Assembly: GCA_022447165.1 (NCBI GenBank)
Contig: JAKVBR010000052.1
Coordinates: forward strand, 1 to 10,580
Direction of reading: 5' to 3'
Source: Phycisphaerales bacterium
Lineage (GTDB): Bacteria; Planctomycetota; Phycisphaerae; Phycisphaerales; SM1A02
DNA length: 10,580 nucleotides
Under the pieces are notes generated by a model. It ran no database searches and was not told where the DNA came from. It was given only the letters and a program-made list of their open reading frames with translations. A program made the translations under genes and the position numbers. The stretch's first letter is position 1, and each line of letters starts with the position of its first letter. Below, piece by piece: positions 1 to 7,127 of this stretch.

Positions 1-814
1 TTTCAAATGATGCCATATCAGATGTTCCAAATGCTTCTGCGAATGCTTCTTCAGGGTTTTTGCCACGGGCAATCATGAGTAGGTATTGGTTAAATTTTCC
101 AGCGTGTCTTCCGTTTTCTCCATGTATGAGAAAATGCACCATCGCCCACGATTGACGATATTGAAGAGCGCCATTTCCGGCTCCTAGTCTTTGATTCCAC
201 TCCCTGTTGGACATTTTGAGAAGTTCTAAGAAGGGAATACAGTGATTACTTCGGATGTCTTGTTTTAGTAAATCTACCGACCCTTTGTAAACCTGCCCAG
301 GAATGATTGCACCGTTAATGTATGTGGACGCTTCGAAGTACTCGGCGATGCCTTCATTCAGCCACTGAGGTATGCCATGCTGAAATCTGGAATATGCGAA
401 CTGATGGAATGCTTCGTGTTTGGCGACCCGTTCGAAATGATTCCATGATTCTTCTACAGTAACGGCAGTTACTTGTATGCCATGCCGAGTTGTAAAGAAC
501 ATGCCTGAGCTGTGCTCTGTGACATTACTGTCGCCCCCTCGGTGGGCTTGAAGTGCTTCGTTGTAATCTTTTTTGTGCTTAAACACCCATGCTTCGAAGG
601 TCGTATCTCGTTTCTTAGGGAGCATCGATAAACCGTTTGCGTATGCGCGGTACATCGCATCAAGGAGTTTGGCTGCATCTGCAGCTTCACTCGGCGCAAG
701 ATCAGTTCTCAATTTCCAGAATTCAGTGTTGTATTCAGTCGAGCGGTCGTGCCATGATTGCCCATGACCGGTAGAAACAGCCAACAGTACAAACATTACG
801 AGCAAACACCGCAT
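1..814 (-). CDS. Secreted DUF1570-like zinc metallopeptidase (3' end cut by window)
   Basis: The reverse strand reads open from ATG at 814 to the window edge: 271 codons with no stop, so the C-terminus is missing. The N-terminus (MRCLLVMFVLLAVSTGHG) looks like a signal peptide, pointing to export. Residues 133-137 are HEAFH, an HExxH zinc motif, followed by WLNEGIAEYFE at about 151-161. E154 sits where gluzincin peptidases carry the third zinc ligand. This H-E-x-x-H ... N-E-G-x-A-E arrangement is typical of the DUF1570/peptidase MA-like families, which are common in planctomycetes. The predicted role is hydrolysis of protein outside the cytoplasm; the substrate is unknown. The start is chosen because the signal peptide begins at once and no in-frame start is visible just upstream. 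There is no Shine-Dalgarno, and a -10-like hexamer lies only six bases before the ATG. It is separated from ahcY by a terminator, so it is probably transcribed alone. Family assignment is from motif recall, not a search. Confidence 0.82.
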   Translation of the reverse strand, partial: MRCLLVMFVLLAVSTGHGQSWHDRSTEYNTEFWKLRTDLAPSEAADAAKLLDAMYRAYANGLSMLPKKRDTTFEAWVFKHKKDYNEALQAHRGGDSNVTEHSSGMFFTTRHGIQVTAVTVEESWNHFERVAKHEAFHQFAYSRFQHGIPQWLNEGIAEYFEASTYINGAIIPGQVYKGSVDLLKQDIRSNHCIPFLELLKMSNREWNQRLGAGNGALQYRQSWAMVHFLIHGENGRHAGKFNQYLLMIARGKNPEEAFAEAFGTSDMASFE

Positions 815-820
815 GTATAC

Positions 821-851
821 ATCATAAGCTTTTTTTATTCTTTCTTGCCAA
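821..851 (-). promoter_or_regulatory. Candidate promoter of the metallopeptidase gene, possibly leaderless
   Basis: On the minus strand TTGGCA (846-851) is followed after 19 bases by TATGAT (821-826), a reasonable sigma70-type -35/-10 pair with a slightly long spacer. The -10 ends six bases before the ATG at 814, so transcription would begin at or next to the start codon. No Shine-Dalgarno fits in between. Both points agree with a leaderless mRNA, but this is inference from spacing alone. Confidence 0.4.
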
Positions 852-869
852 ATTCCGCTTTTACGCAAT

Positions 870-891
870 GGTTCTGATCCGGGACCAGACC
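870..891. repeat. Imperfect palindrome between terminator and metallopeptidase promoter
   Basis: GGT/ACC (870-872 with 889-891) and CTG/CAG (874-876 with 886-888) can pair around a nine-base loop, with one bulged T at 873. It lies outside both flanking genes and just upstream of the metallopeptidase promoter. It could be an operator, a second weak hairpin behind ahcY, or one copy of a dispersed REP-like palindrome. Only one copy is visible here, so none of these can be favoured. Confidence 0.3.
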
Positions 892-906
892 CTTGAGAAT
901 GGTTGT

Positions 907-936
907 AAAAAAACGCGGCTGACGCCGCGTTTTTTT
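907..936 (-). terminator. Intrinsic terminator after ahcY (bidirectional)
   Basis: A perfect inverted repeat has a GC-rich stem core ACGCGGC/GCCGCGT (913-919 with 924-930) and a four-base loop (920-923), flanked by A7 (907-913) and T7 (930-936). It starts 22 bases beyond the ahcY stop codon on the minus strand. The A/T runs on both sides mean that either transcript would form the hairpin followed by a U-run. The obvious user is ahcY; no rightward gene ends here. Confidence 0.93.
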
Positions 937-958
937 GTTTTATGCTCATTAGTACGAT

Positions 959-2452
959 TTAGTATCGATAATGGTCTGGCTTGTAAGGACCTTCGACCGG
1001 AACATCGATGTACGCTGCTTGCTCGGCAGTCAATTCAGTCAAATCTATGCCAAGTTGCCCAAGGTGGAGGCGTGCAACCATTTCATCGAGTTTCTTTGAG
1101 AGGGTATAAACCTGATTCTCGTAGTTCGAGTGATTGGCGTGCAATTCCATTTGAGCGAGCACTTGGTTCGTAAATGAGTTACTCATCACGAAACTTGGGT
1201 GACCAGTCGCACAGCCAAGATTGAGCAATCGACCTTCTGCAAGAATGATGATGGAGTGTCCGTCACTGAACTTCCATTCATCGACTTGCGGCTTGATGTT
1301 AACTTTTTCAATTCCGGGAATTTGTTCAAGGCCAGTCATGTCAATCTCATTATCAAAGTGACCGATGTTGCCAACAATCGCGTTGTGCTTCATCTTCGAC
1401 ATGTGCTCTGCTGTAATGACGTTGAAGTTGCCAGTTGTTGTCACAAAGACGTCAACATTGCCAACAACATCATCCAATCGAACAACGTCGTACCCTTCCA
1501 TTGCTGCTTGGAGTGCGCAAATCGGGTCAATTTCAGTAACCACAACTCTGCAGCCTTGACCGCGGAGTGCTTGGCAACAACCCTTGCCAACATCGCCATA
1601 TCCAGCAACGAGTGCGACTTTGCCTGCTAGCATGACATCAGTTGCTCGCATGATGCCGTCAACGCATGAGTGGCGACAGCCATAAAGGTTGTCAAATTTA
1701 CTCTTCGTGACAGAATCATTAACATTGATGACGGGGAACAAGAGCGTTTTGTTGCTTGCCATTTGGTACATGCGGTGAATGCCAGTAGTCGTTTCTTCAC
1801 TTACGCCGTTAATGACTTCCTCCCATGGTGTCCAGAACGAACCGTTCTGTTCTTGAATCATTGCGAGCATGTCAAGAATGATTCGCTCATCTTCGCTTCC
1901 AGCACTGTCGCTGTTTGGCACTGTACCTGCCTTGTTAAACTCGATACCTTTGTGTACGACAAGTGTTGCGTCTCCACCGTCATCGAGGATCAAGTTTGGT
2001 CCAGTGTTATCACCCCAGTGGAGTGCTTGGAATGTGCACCACCAATACTCTTCAAGAGTTTCACCTTTCCATGCAAAGACTGGAATCCCTTGAGGGTTGT
2101 CAGGTGTGCCATTTGGTCCAACCGCAACCGCTGCTGCCGCGTGGTCTTGCGTTGAGAAGATGTTGCAGGAAGCCCAGCGGACTTCCGCACCAAGTGCTGT
2201 CAAAGTTTCAATCAAGACGGCTGTTTGAATCGTCATATGGAGCGAACCAGTGATGCGAGCACCAGTAAGCGGCTTAGAATCACCGTATTGATTCCGAAGT
2301 GCCATCAATCCGGGCATTTCGTGCTCAGCAATTTGAATCTCTTTTCGACCAAATGCGACAGTTTCAGGGGACAGGTCTGCCACCTTAAAAGGCATCGGTT
2401 CAAAGATGTCGAGATTTGTGTTCAAAAACGTCATTGCTTGTGTAGTTGTCAT
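959..2452 (-). CDS. ahcY: S-adenosylhomocysteine hydrolase (adenosylhomocysteinase)
   Basis: This 497-residue cytoplasmic enzyme reversibly hydrolyses S-adenosylhomocysteine to homocysteine and adenosine with bound NAD. That removes the product inhibitor of methyltransferases and feeds the methionine cycle. The substrate domain shows the LILDDGGD segment and TKSKFDN at 249-255; K250 and D254 match the catalytic Lys/Asp pair. The NAD fold carries GYGDVGKG at 284-291. The C-terminus ends KPDHYRY, the conserved tail that reaches the NAD of a neighbouring subunit. The length and the extra segment around [16 protein letters not shown] place it in the longer bacterial form rather than the roughly 430-residue animal form. 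The start is supported by AAAGG (minus strand, 2459-2463) six bases upstream of ATG. A terminator follows, and a divergent promoter region separates it from atpC, so it appears monocistronic. All expected catalytic residues that I checked are present. Identification is very secure. Confidence 0.98.
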   Translation of the reverse strand: MTTTQAMTFLNTNLDIFEPMPFKVADLSPETVAFGRKEIQIAEHEMPGLMALRNQYGDSKPLTGARITGSLHMTIQTAVLIETLTALGAEVRWASCNIFSTQDHAAAAVAVGPNGTPDNPQGIPVFAWKGETLEEYWWCTFQALHWGDNTGPNLILDDGGDATLVVHKGIEFNKAGTVPNSDSAGSEDERIILDMLAMIQEQNGSFWTPWEEVINGVSEETTTGIHRMYQMASNKTLLFPVINVNDSVTKSKFDNLYGCRHSCVDGIMRATDVMLAGKVALVAGYGDVGKGCCQALRGQGCRVVVTEIDPICALQAAMEGYDVVRLDDVVGNVDVFVTTTGNFNVITAEHMSKMKHNAIVGNIGHFDNEIDMTGLEQIPGIEKVNIKPQVDEWKFSDGHSIIILAEGRLLNLGCATGHPSFVMSNSFTNQVLAQMELHANHSNYENQVYTLSKKLDEMVARLHLGQLGIDLTELTAEQAAYIDVPVEGPYKPDHYRY

Positions 2453-2494
2453 ATTTAACCTTTGATTGCGTGTGGATTATTTTTGAGTTGGTTA

Positions 2495-2503
2495 ATTGTA
2501 TCA
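2495..2503 (-). promoter_or_regulatory. Candidate extended -10 promoter of ahcY
   Basis: The minus strand reads TGATACAAT (2503 down to 2495), an extended -10 element (TGn plus TACAAT). The -35 position holds no good TTGACA match, as is usual for extended -10 promoters. Transcription would start near 2488, giving a leader of roughly 35 bases with the AAAGG ribosome site. That is too short for a SAH riboswitch. Confidence 0.5.
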
Positions 2504-2531
2504 AAAAGGGGTCCTTGTGAGTCTTCATAAG

Positions 2532-2561
2532 GTGTTGCACGACTGTAATTGAAGTGTTGCA
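2532..2561. repeat. Direct repeat pair GTGTTGCA in the ahcY/atpC intergenic region
   Basis: GTGTTGCA occurs at 2532-2539 and again at 2554-2561. The copies start 22 bases apart, about two helical turns, so a protein bound to both would sit on one face of the DNA. They lie upstream of both divergent promoters. They could be an operator for ahcY, atpC or both, or chance; no known regulator is recognised. Confidence 0.35.
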
Positions 2562-2584
2562 ATCGGTCATTTTTGCAGCGAATT

Positions 2585-2593
2585 TGGTATGAT
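2585..2593 (+). promoter_or_regulatory. Candidate extended -10 promoter of the atpC run
   Basis: TGGTATGAT (2585-2593) is an extended -10 (TGn plus TATGAT) with no clear -35 box. Transcription would start near 2600, leaving about 35 bases before the GTG start of atpC. It is the only good promoter I see ahead of atpC, scpB and the genes behind them. Confidence 0.5.
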
Positions 2594-2622
2594 GTGTGGC
2601 TTCAAACACGAGTTCTACACAC

Positions 2623-2637
2623 AAGGAAATCACTGTG
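2623..2637 (+). promoter_or_regulatory. Ribosome binding site fixing a GTG start for atpC
   Basis: AAGGA (2623-2627) lies seven bases before GTG (2635-2637). The reading frame stays open upstream to another GTG at 2596, but that would add 13 residues unlike the family's N-terminus and would start about where the transcript begins. GTG at 2635 gives MADSFQCKIVTPT, the normal start of an F1 epsilon subunit. Confidence 0.8.
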
Positions 2638-3036
2638 GCAGATTCATTTCAATGCAAAATCGTAACTCCAACTGCTGAAGCATTTTCAGGTGACGCAACA
2701 TATGTTTCATTCCCTGCTTGGGATGGACAATATGGCATGATGAAAGGCATTTCACCGCTTCTTTCAACGCTCGCTCCAGGAACCCTACGAATCGATGGTG
2801 ATGGCGGTAGTACACACTATCTCATCGAAGGTGGATTTGCTCACGTTGATGGTGACTTGCTCACACTCGTCACCGAAGGCGCTACACCTGCTTCAGAACT
2901 TAATCTTGAAGAAGCGAAAGCAGAACTTGCTGAGGCGAATGCACGAGTGACATCTGATGAAAAAGATCGCCTAGCAGTCGAACGAGCACAAAAAATCGCC
3001 ACTGCTAAAGTTGCTTTAGCGTCGCAATCAGCGTAA
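2635..3036 (+). CDS. atpC: ATP synthase F1 epsilon subunit
   Basis: This 133-residue protein is the epsilon subunit of F-type ATP synthase. It sits on the central stalk with gamma, helps couple rotor to catalytic head and can inhibit ATP hydrolysis. The N-terminal beta-sandwich (about 1-85) shows FQCKIVTPTAEAFSGDATYV, then GQYGMMKGISPLLSTLAPG and GGFAHVDGDLLTLVTEGA, all close to family norms. The remaining 45 or so residues form the charged, Ala/Glu-rich helical hairpin. The length is typical. The oddity is context: epsilon normally follows beta (atpD) in the atp operon, but here the upstream gene is the divergent ahcY, so atpC is separated from its partners. It has its own candidate extended -10 promoter. 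The stop is nine bases before scpB, so the two are probably co-transcribed. Confidence 0.95.
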   Translation: MADSFQCKIVTPTAEAFSGDATYVSFPAWDGQYGMMKGISPLLSTLAPGTLRIDGDGGSTHYLIEGGFAHVDGDLLTLVTEGATPASELNLEEAKAELAEANARVTSDEKDRLAVERAQKIATAKVALASQSA

Positions 3037-3045
3037 CCTGCACTT

Positions 3046-3741
3046 ATGCCTGACAAACTAGCTGAGTCACCCTGCCAATCAATTCCACTTGAACAGCGCG
3101 TCGAATCGCTCCTCTTTTCGAGCGAACGCGCTCTTTCTGAAACTAAATTGCAAACTGTCCTTGGGCTTGAAGATGCAACTAAAGACATCAAACAAGCAAT
3201 TGAGTCACTCAATCAATCCTACGACGAACACACGCGCGCGTTTAGAATCGAACGCATAGCAGGTGGATACCGAGTCATGACTCGCGAAGAGTTTGCGCCG
3301 CTCGTTGCTCGGTTGCACGCAGAGCGCCAACAACAACGACTCTCACAAGCAGCACTTGAAACACTTTCCATCATTGCTTACAGGCAGCCGGTCATGCGTG
3401 CAGAAGTAGAAGTGATTCGCGGCGTCGCATGCGGCGAAGTCCTCAAAGGATTAATGGACCGGCGGCTCATCAAAATCGTTGGCCGTGCAGAAGAAGTCGG
3501 CAGACCAATGCTTTACGGGACAACTAAAGATTTCCTTCGCATCTTCGGACTTGCAAACTTGCAAGACCTTCCAGATGTCCAAGGACTCACAAGAGAACCA
3601 TCGTGGAAACCCGCTCCATCGGAATCTGCTCAAGATGCTTCTGCGCCAGCAGAAACTGAAGAAACAGAATCTAAAGAAACCACTGCAGAAACCAATGAGC
3701 CGGTCGCCGAAGCAGCAGTTTCAGAAGAAACTTCAGAGTAA
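3046..3741 (+). CDS. scpB: Segregation and condensation protein B
   Basis: The 231-residue product matches ScpB, which dimerises and, with the kleisin ScpA, forms the bacterial SMC complex that compacts and separates chromosomes. Two winged-helix regions are visible: the N-terminal part with RVESLLFSSERALSE, and the strongly conserved second part at about 105-180 with ALETLSIIAYRQPV, VIRGV, DRRLIKIVGR, GRPMLYGTT and LRIFGLANLQDLPD. From about residue 185 the sequence changes to a low-complexity acidic tail rich in Glu, Thr, Ala and Ser, probably disordered. The start lies nine bases after atpC with no Shine-Dalgarno, so it may depend on translation of atpC. No scpA or smc is in the window. 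The functional call is secure; the role of the tail is unknown. Confidence 0.95.
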   Translation: MPDKLAESPCQSIPLEQRVESLLFSSERALSETKLQTVLGLEDATKDIKQAIESLNQSYDEHTRAFRIERIAGGYRVMTREEFAPLVARLHAERQQQRLSQAALETLSIIAYRQPVMRAEVEVIRGVACGEVLKGLMDRRLIKIVGRAEEVGRPMLYGTTKDFLRIFGLANLQDLPDVQGLTREPSWKPAPSESAQDASAPAETEETESKETTAETNEPVAEAAVSEETSE

Positions 3742-3786
3742 GTCGCAACTCATTGAACAATCAGGATTATGCTGTGTGCGTAATCT

Positions 3787-4920
3787 ATGAAACGTCCAAT
3801 TCCAATTCACCCTTCGATTGTATTCGTCGTTCTGGTTTTACTCGTTGCGCCCTCAGCATTTTTACAACATAAAAACTTGCCGCTTCTCCTTTTTGGAGCA
3901 ATGTGCATTTCATTTTGCTTGACGTTCATTTGGTCAAGGGTAGTCATTCGACATATTCAAGTCCGTAGAATCATTCAAGGACCTGCAAGAGCACACGAGC
4001 CATATGTGATTCGGTATGTCGTTACCAATACTTCTAAGTTCATCGCGGGTTTCAGCATTTGGATTGAAGAACGAGAATCTCAAAGGTCAACTTGGCAACA
4101 TGCTTTTCGACATGCGAGGGGCTGGATTATGGAAGTGGGGCGCCGTGAATCTGTCCATGGAGAATCAATTTTTTATCCAATGCAACGAGGCGAATACACG
4201 TTTGATGCAATTCGTGTCTCCTCGAGTTTTCCCTTTGGGATGTTGAAGTCAAAACGCACCATAGCGCAGCCCGCGACCATACTTGTGCAACCAACTGTAG
4301 AACAACTCAAGCCGGATGTCATTGCAGCCGTGATTACAGAAGGCCCGCTTGGTAGGCGTTCAAAGCGCAGTGGTCGTGGTGGTGACGATTTCTTCGGATT
4401 GAAAGAGTTTACTTCGGGCGACCGACTTGTTGACATTGCATGGAAAACATCCGCGAAGCGTGGTGAACTCGTTTGCGTTCAACGTTCAATATCAGCACCG
4501 CCACGAATCAGAGTCATCTTAGACATGACAACTCCAACAGAGCAACTTGAATGTGAAGGTGACAAGCGGATGCTCGAAGAACAAGCCATTTCCCTTTGTG
4601 CTTCTCTGCTTACGGAGGCGTCTTCTCAAGGGCATGAAGTTGGTCTAACGATTCTTGGAGTCACTGAATCATGTAACGCTGGCATTCACTCTGGCTCAAG
4701 ACATTTAGGGAAACTTTGTTCTTCACTTGCCAAAATAAAGCTTGATGAAGACCGTCTCCCAATGCCAGCACGCCTTGGATTTAACGCAACGCATGCAGGG
4801 CTCATCGTCATACGACCAGATCAAACAAAACCAATTCAGCAAGCCAAAGATGCTTGGTACTTTACTGCGAGTCAGTTTGAACATCTCAAAAAAGACAGTA
4901 AGACGGAAGCAGTCGCATGA
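3787..4920 (+). CDS. DUF58 membrane-anchored protein
   Basis: The 377-residue protein starts with two probable membrane segments (about 10-28 and 31-49), then a largely soluble region. The DUF58 signature is clear at 199-224: GGDDFFGLKEFTSGD, then DIAWKTSAKRGELV. The following RIRVILDMTTPTE resembles the first strand and metal-site loop of a von Willebrand A-like fold. DUF58 proteins are known mainly by association with MoxR AAA ATPases and transglutaminase-like membrane proteins; their biochemical role is unsettled. The start follows scpB by 45 bases without a recognisable Shine-Dalgarno and is chosen because the first membrane segment follows immediately. The stop overlaps the start of the next gene in ATGA, which couples it to the transglutaminase. 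Length is normal. The usual MoxR partner is not adjacent. Confidence 0.88.
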   Translation: MKRPIPIHPSIVFVVLVLLVAPSAFLQHKNLPLLLFGAMCISFCLTFIWSRVVIRHIQVRRIIQGPARAHEPYVIRYVVTNTSKFIAGFSIWIEERESQRSTWQHAFRHARGWIMEVGRRESVHGESIFYPMQRGEYTFDAIRVSSSFPFGMLKSKRTIAQPATILVQPTVEQLKPDVIAAVITEGPLGRRSKRSGRGGDDFFGLKEFTSGDRLVDIAWKTSAKRGELVCVQRSISAPPRIRVILDMTTPTEQLECEGDKRMLEEQAISLCASLLTEASSQGHEVGLTILGVTESCNAGIHSGSRHLGKLCSSLAKIKLDEDRLPMPARLGFNATHAGLIVIRPDQTKPIQQAKDAWYFTASQFEHLKKDSKTEAVA

Positions 4921-7127
4921 GCTTGCTCCGTTCATATCGAATACTCAGATTCGCACTACTGCTTGTTGCAATTATGGCACAGTGTGTTGCACTTGGTAGT
5001 TTTTCAATCCTACTCATTGCAAGTACCCTTGCAGCACTCAGTTGGTATGTCACTGAGGGGCCTAGAGGTCGATCAATTCCGCCTTGGATTTCAAGGCTTC
5101 TTGTGCTTGTTGCAGTGATGTTCTCAGTACTTGATATCTATGGTCCAGTTGAAGAATTGCCCCTCGTTCTTGGAGGCTTTGTTGTCTGGTTGACCGTGAT
5201 CAAAATGTACAGCAAGCGAACGATTGAAAACGAAGCACAACTCCTGATCTTGAGCTTACTGCTGATGGCAGTTGGGTCACTCTATGCAACAGATTTGCTC
5301 TTTGGCGTGCTCTTTGTGTTGTGGGTTGGGCTCGCTGTGTGGGTATTACTTCTTTACCAACTTCAGCATGGTTGTGAAGTGATGCGTGCAGAGCGTTACA
5401 TGGCAGTTCCAGACGATACGCAAACGCCTTGGACACGACCAGTCACGGGTAAGAAAGTTAAAAAAGTTTTTAGAAACAACGCAATCGCATACATCACGCT
5501 CATTGTGATGTCGACGTCTTTGTTCTTTGTGCTTCTGCCTCGCGAAAAACAGAGTGAGTTTCTTGATGATGCGTTTTCTCACGATAGTGGTGAAGGGCGG
5601 ATGGAGTTACAGCCCGACAGGGACATTGAGCCATCAGATCGTCAAGTCATGTCGATTGCAATAGAGGATATGAACGGTAACGACGTCTTCATGTCACAAG
5701 GGCTGCGTTTAAGAGGGAACGTGCTAGATGCATATGTTGGTCAAGGTGTTTGGGAAACAAGCAATCAAATTCCAACTTCAGTGCTCACGTCAAGTGATTC
5801 GTTTACACCGATTCGCAAATGGGGCGACATAGATCCAACGATGGTCATGCATGTTGATCTTCATCAACCCATGAGTAGGGTGTATTCAATCAATGAACCA
5901 GTCTCGATTGAAACATCGAAGCCATCACGCGTCGTGTTAAATGATGCCAACGGGACAATGGGTGTCGGTGTGGGCGCACCCATCTTCCAATCCTATACGC
6001 TTGAAGTGAATTATCAATCAACGATCTCTACACCAATGATGCCGTCAGCAGGAAGGTATCAAAATGAAGAAGTCAAGTTGTTAACTCAATCGATTCTTGA
6101 AAGCCATGGCATTAATGTTGAACACATTAAAAACGGCACGCAGGACGATCGAGTGAGGGCGGCAAACATCATTGCACAATTTTTACGTTCAGATGACTTT
6201 ACGTATTCAACGGATAGTTCCTCTTTATCTCTTGCAGAACGGAATGCATACTCGCAACAAAACGACCCTATACGAACATTCTTGTTTGATGCGAAGCGAG
6301 GACACTGTGAGTTTTTCGCTTCCGCGATGGTTGCAATGTGCGATACAGTTGAACTGCCAGCACGAATTGTGACGGGCTACTTTGTAGACCGCTGGGATAA
6401 TGTCAATAAGAAATATGTTGTACTCGACCGTGATGCGCATGCTTGGGTTGAAGTCGAAACATCTCCATTTGGATGGGATACATTTGAGCCCACGCCATCA
6501 TCGGAGGGCTCGCCCACGTGGCAGGAGCCATTGACGATTTTACAAAGCGCAAGGTTCGCTTGGCAACGGTGGGAACTGTCTTGGCAATCGGGAGTGGTTG
6601 GTTTTGATTCAGCAGCTCAGCGGAGGTTATTCTCATTTGTTAAGCCGGAGTGGAAAGAATGGTGGTCGACTCAATTTGAAGTCGCAATAGATGCATCGCA
6701 GGCGACAGTTCGTTGGTTCCAGATTGGTGTTGGAGGGCAACTTTGGTTTACGCTAGTGCTCTTAGCAGTTTTGTTAACAATCATTGCGATTGGCATTGTG
6801 ATTTACCGTAAGTGGAGAGTGCGTGCGTCTCTTCAACTCTCACATAAACATGAATACCGAGTACAAACTTCAAACGTAGAGTTTTATGCAGCACTTGTAC
6901 AAACCCTAAAGAAGTTTGGTTGGGTGCGTCCACAATCAGTTGCTCCACTTGCATGGAGCAAGACGCTTCCAATTTCAAAAGATGCCAAGCAATCCTTAGA
7001 GTTCATCACGAATGCGTATTACGAAGTTCGGTTTGGAAATGCTTCGCTAACATCGACAAGGCGACGTGAATTGCGAAAGCAAGTTGAAGCATTCGAGGTG
7101 CTGATCAAAGGAGTGAGCAATGAGTGA
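4917..7127 (+). CDS. TgpA-type membrane transglutaminase with DUF4129-like tail
   Basis: This is a 736-residue multipass membrane protein. About five or six hydrophobic segments fill residues 10-150, one more lies near 190-208, then a large soluble, probably extracytoplasmic, region follows. The transglutaminase core has GHCEFFASAM with C464, DAHAWVEVE with H508, and GWDTFEPTP. A last membrane segment (about 609-631) is followed by a DUF4129-like cytoplasmic tail (about 652-735, including EFYAALVQTLKKFGW). This matches the TgpA architecture. The 44-residue Cys-to-His and 16-residue His-to-acid spacings fit TgpA as I recall it, but the acid is E524 rather than Asp. The family may crosslink or cleave proteins in the envelope; the substrate is unknown. 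GGAAG (4905-4909) precedes the start within the end of the DUF58 gene, and ATGA overlap indicates coupled translation. The end overlaps the methyltransferase by eight bases. Confidence 0.9.
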   Translation: MSLLRSYRILRFALLLVAIMAQCVALGSFSILLIASTLAALSWYVTEGPRGRSIPPWISRLLVLVAVMFSVLDIYGPVEELPLVLGGFVVWLTVIKMYSKRTIENEAQLLILSLLLMAVGSLYATDLLFGVLFVLWVGLAVWVLLLYQLQHGCEVMRAERYMAVPDDTQTPWTRPVTGKKVKKVFRNNAIAYITLIVMSTSLFFVLLPREKQSEFLDDAFSHDSGEGRMELQPDRDIEPSDRQVMSIAIEDMNGNDVFMSQGLRLRGNVLDAYVGQGVWETSNQIPTSVLTSSDSFTPIRKWGDIDPTMVMHVDLHQPMSRVYSINEPVSIETSKPSRVVLNDANGTMGVGVGAPIFQSYTLEVNYQSTISTPMMPSAGRYQNEEVKLLTQSILESHGINVEHIKNGTQDDRVRAANIIAQFLRSDDFTYSTDSSSLSLAERNAYSQQNDPIRTFLFDAKRGHCEFFASAMVAMCDTVELPARIVTGYFVDRWDNVNKKYVVLDRDAHAWVEVETSPFGWDTFEPTPSSEGSPTWQEPLTILQSARFAWQRWELSWQSGVVGFDSAAQRRLFSFVKPEWKEWWSTQFEVAIDASQATVRWFQIGVGGQLWFTLVLLAVLLTIIAIGIVIYRKWRVRASLQLSHKHEYRVQTSNVEFYAALVQTLKKFGWVRPQSVAPLAWSKTLPISKDAKQSLEFITNAYYEVRFGNASLTSTRRRELRKQVEAFEVLIKGVSNE

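Noticed and set aside
1199..2253. Long open frames on the plus strand opposite ahcY
   Set aside because: They have no ribosome sites and no recognisable protein families, and the antisense frame is fully explained by strongly conserved ahcY.
2453..2590. SAH riboswitch upstream of ahcY
   Set aside because: ahcY is a classic target, but the candidate promoter leaves a leader of only about 35 bases, and I cannot find the conserved SAH riboswitch core in the region.
2596..2634. Earlier GTG start for atpC giving 13 extra residues
   Set aside because: It coincides with the predicted transcription start and lacks a Shine-Dalgarno, whereas GTG at 2635 has AAGGA at proper spacing and gives the family's normal N-terminus.
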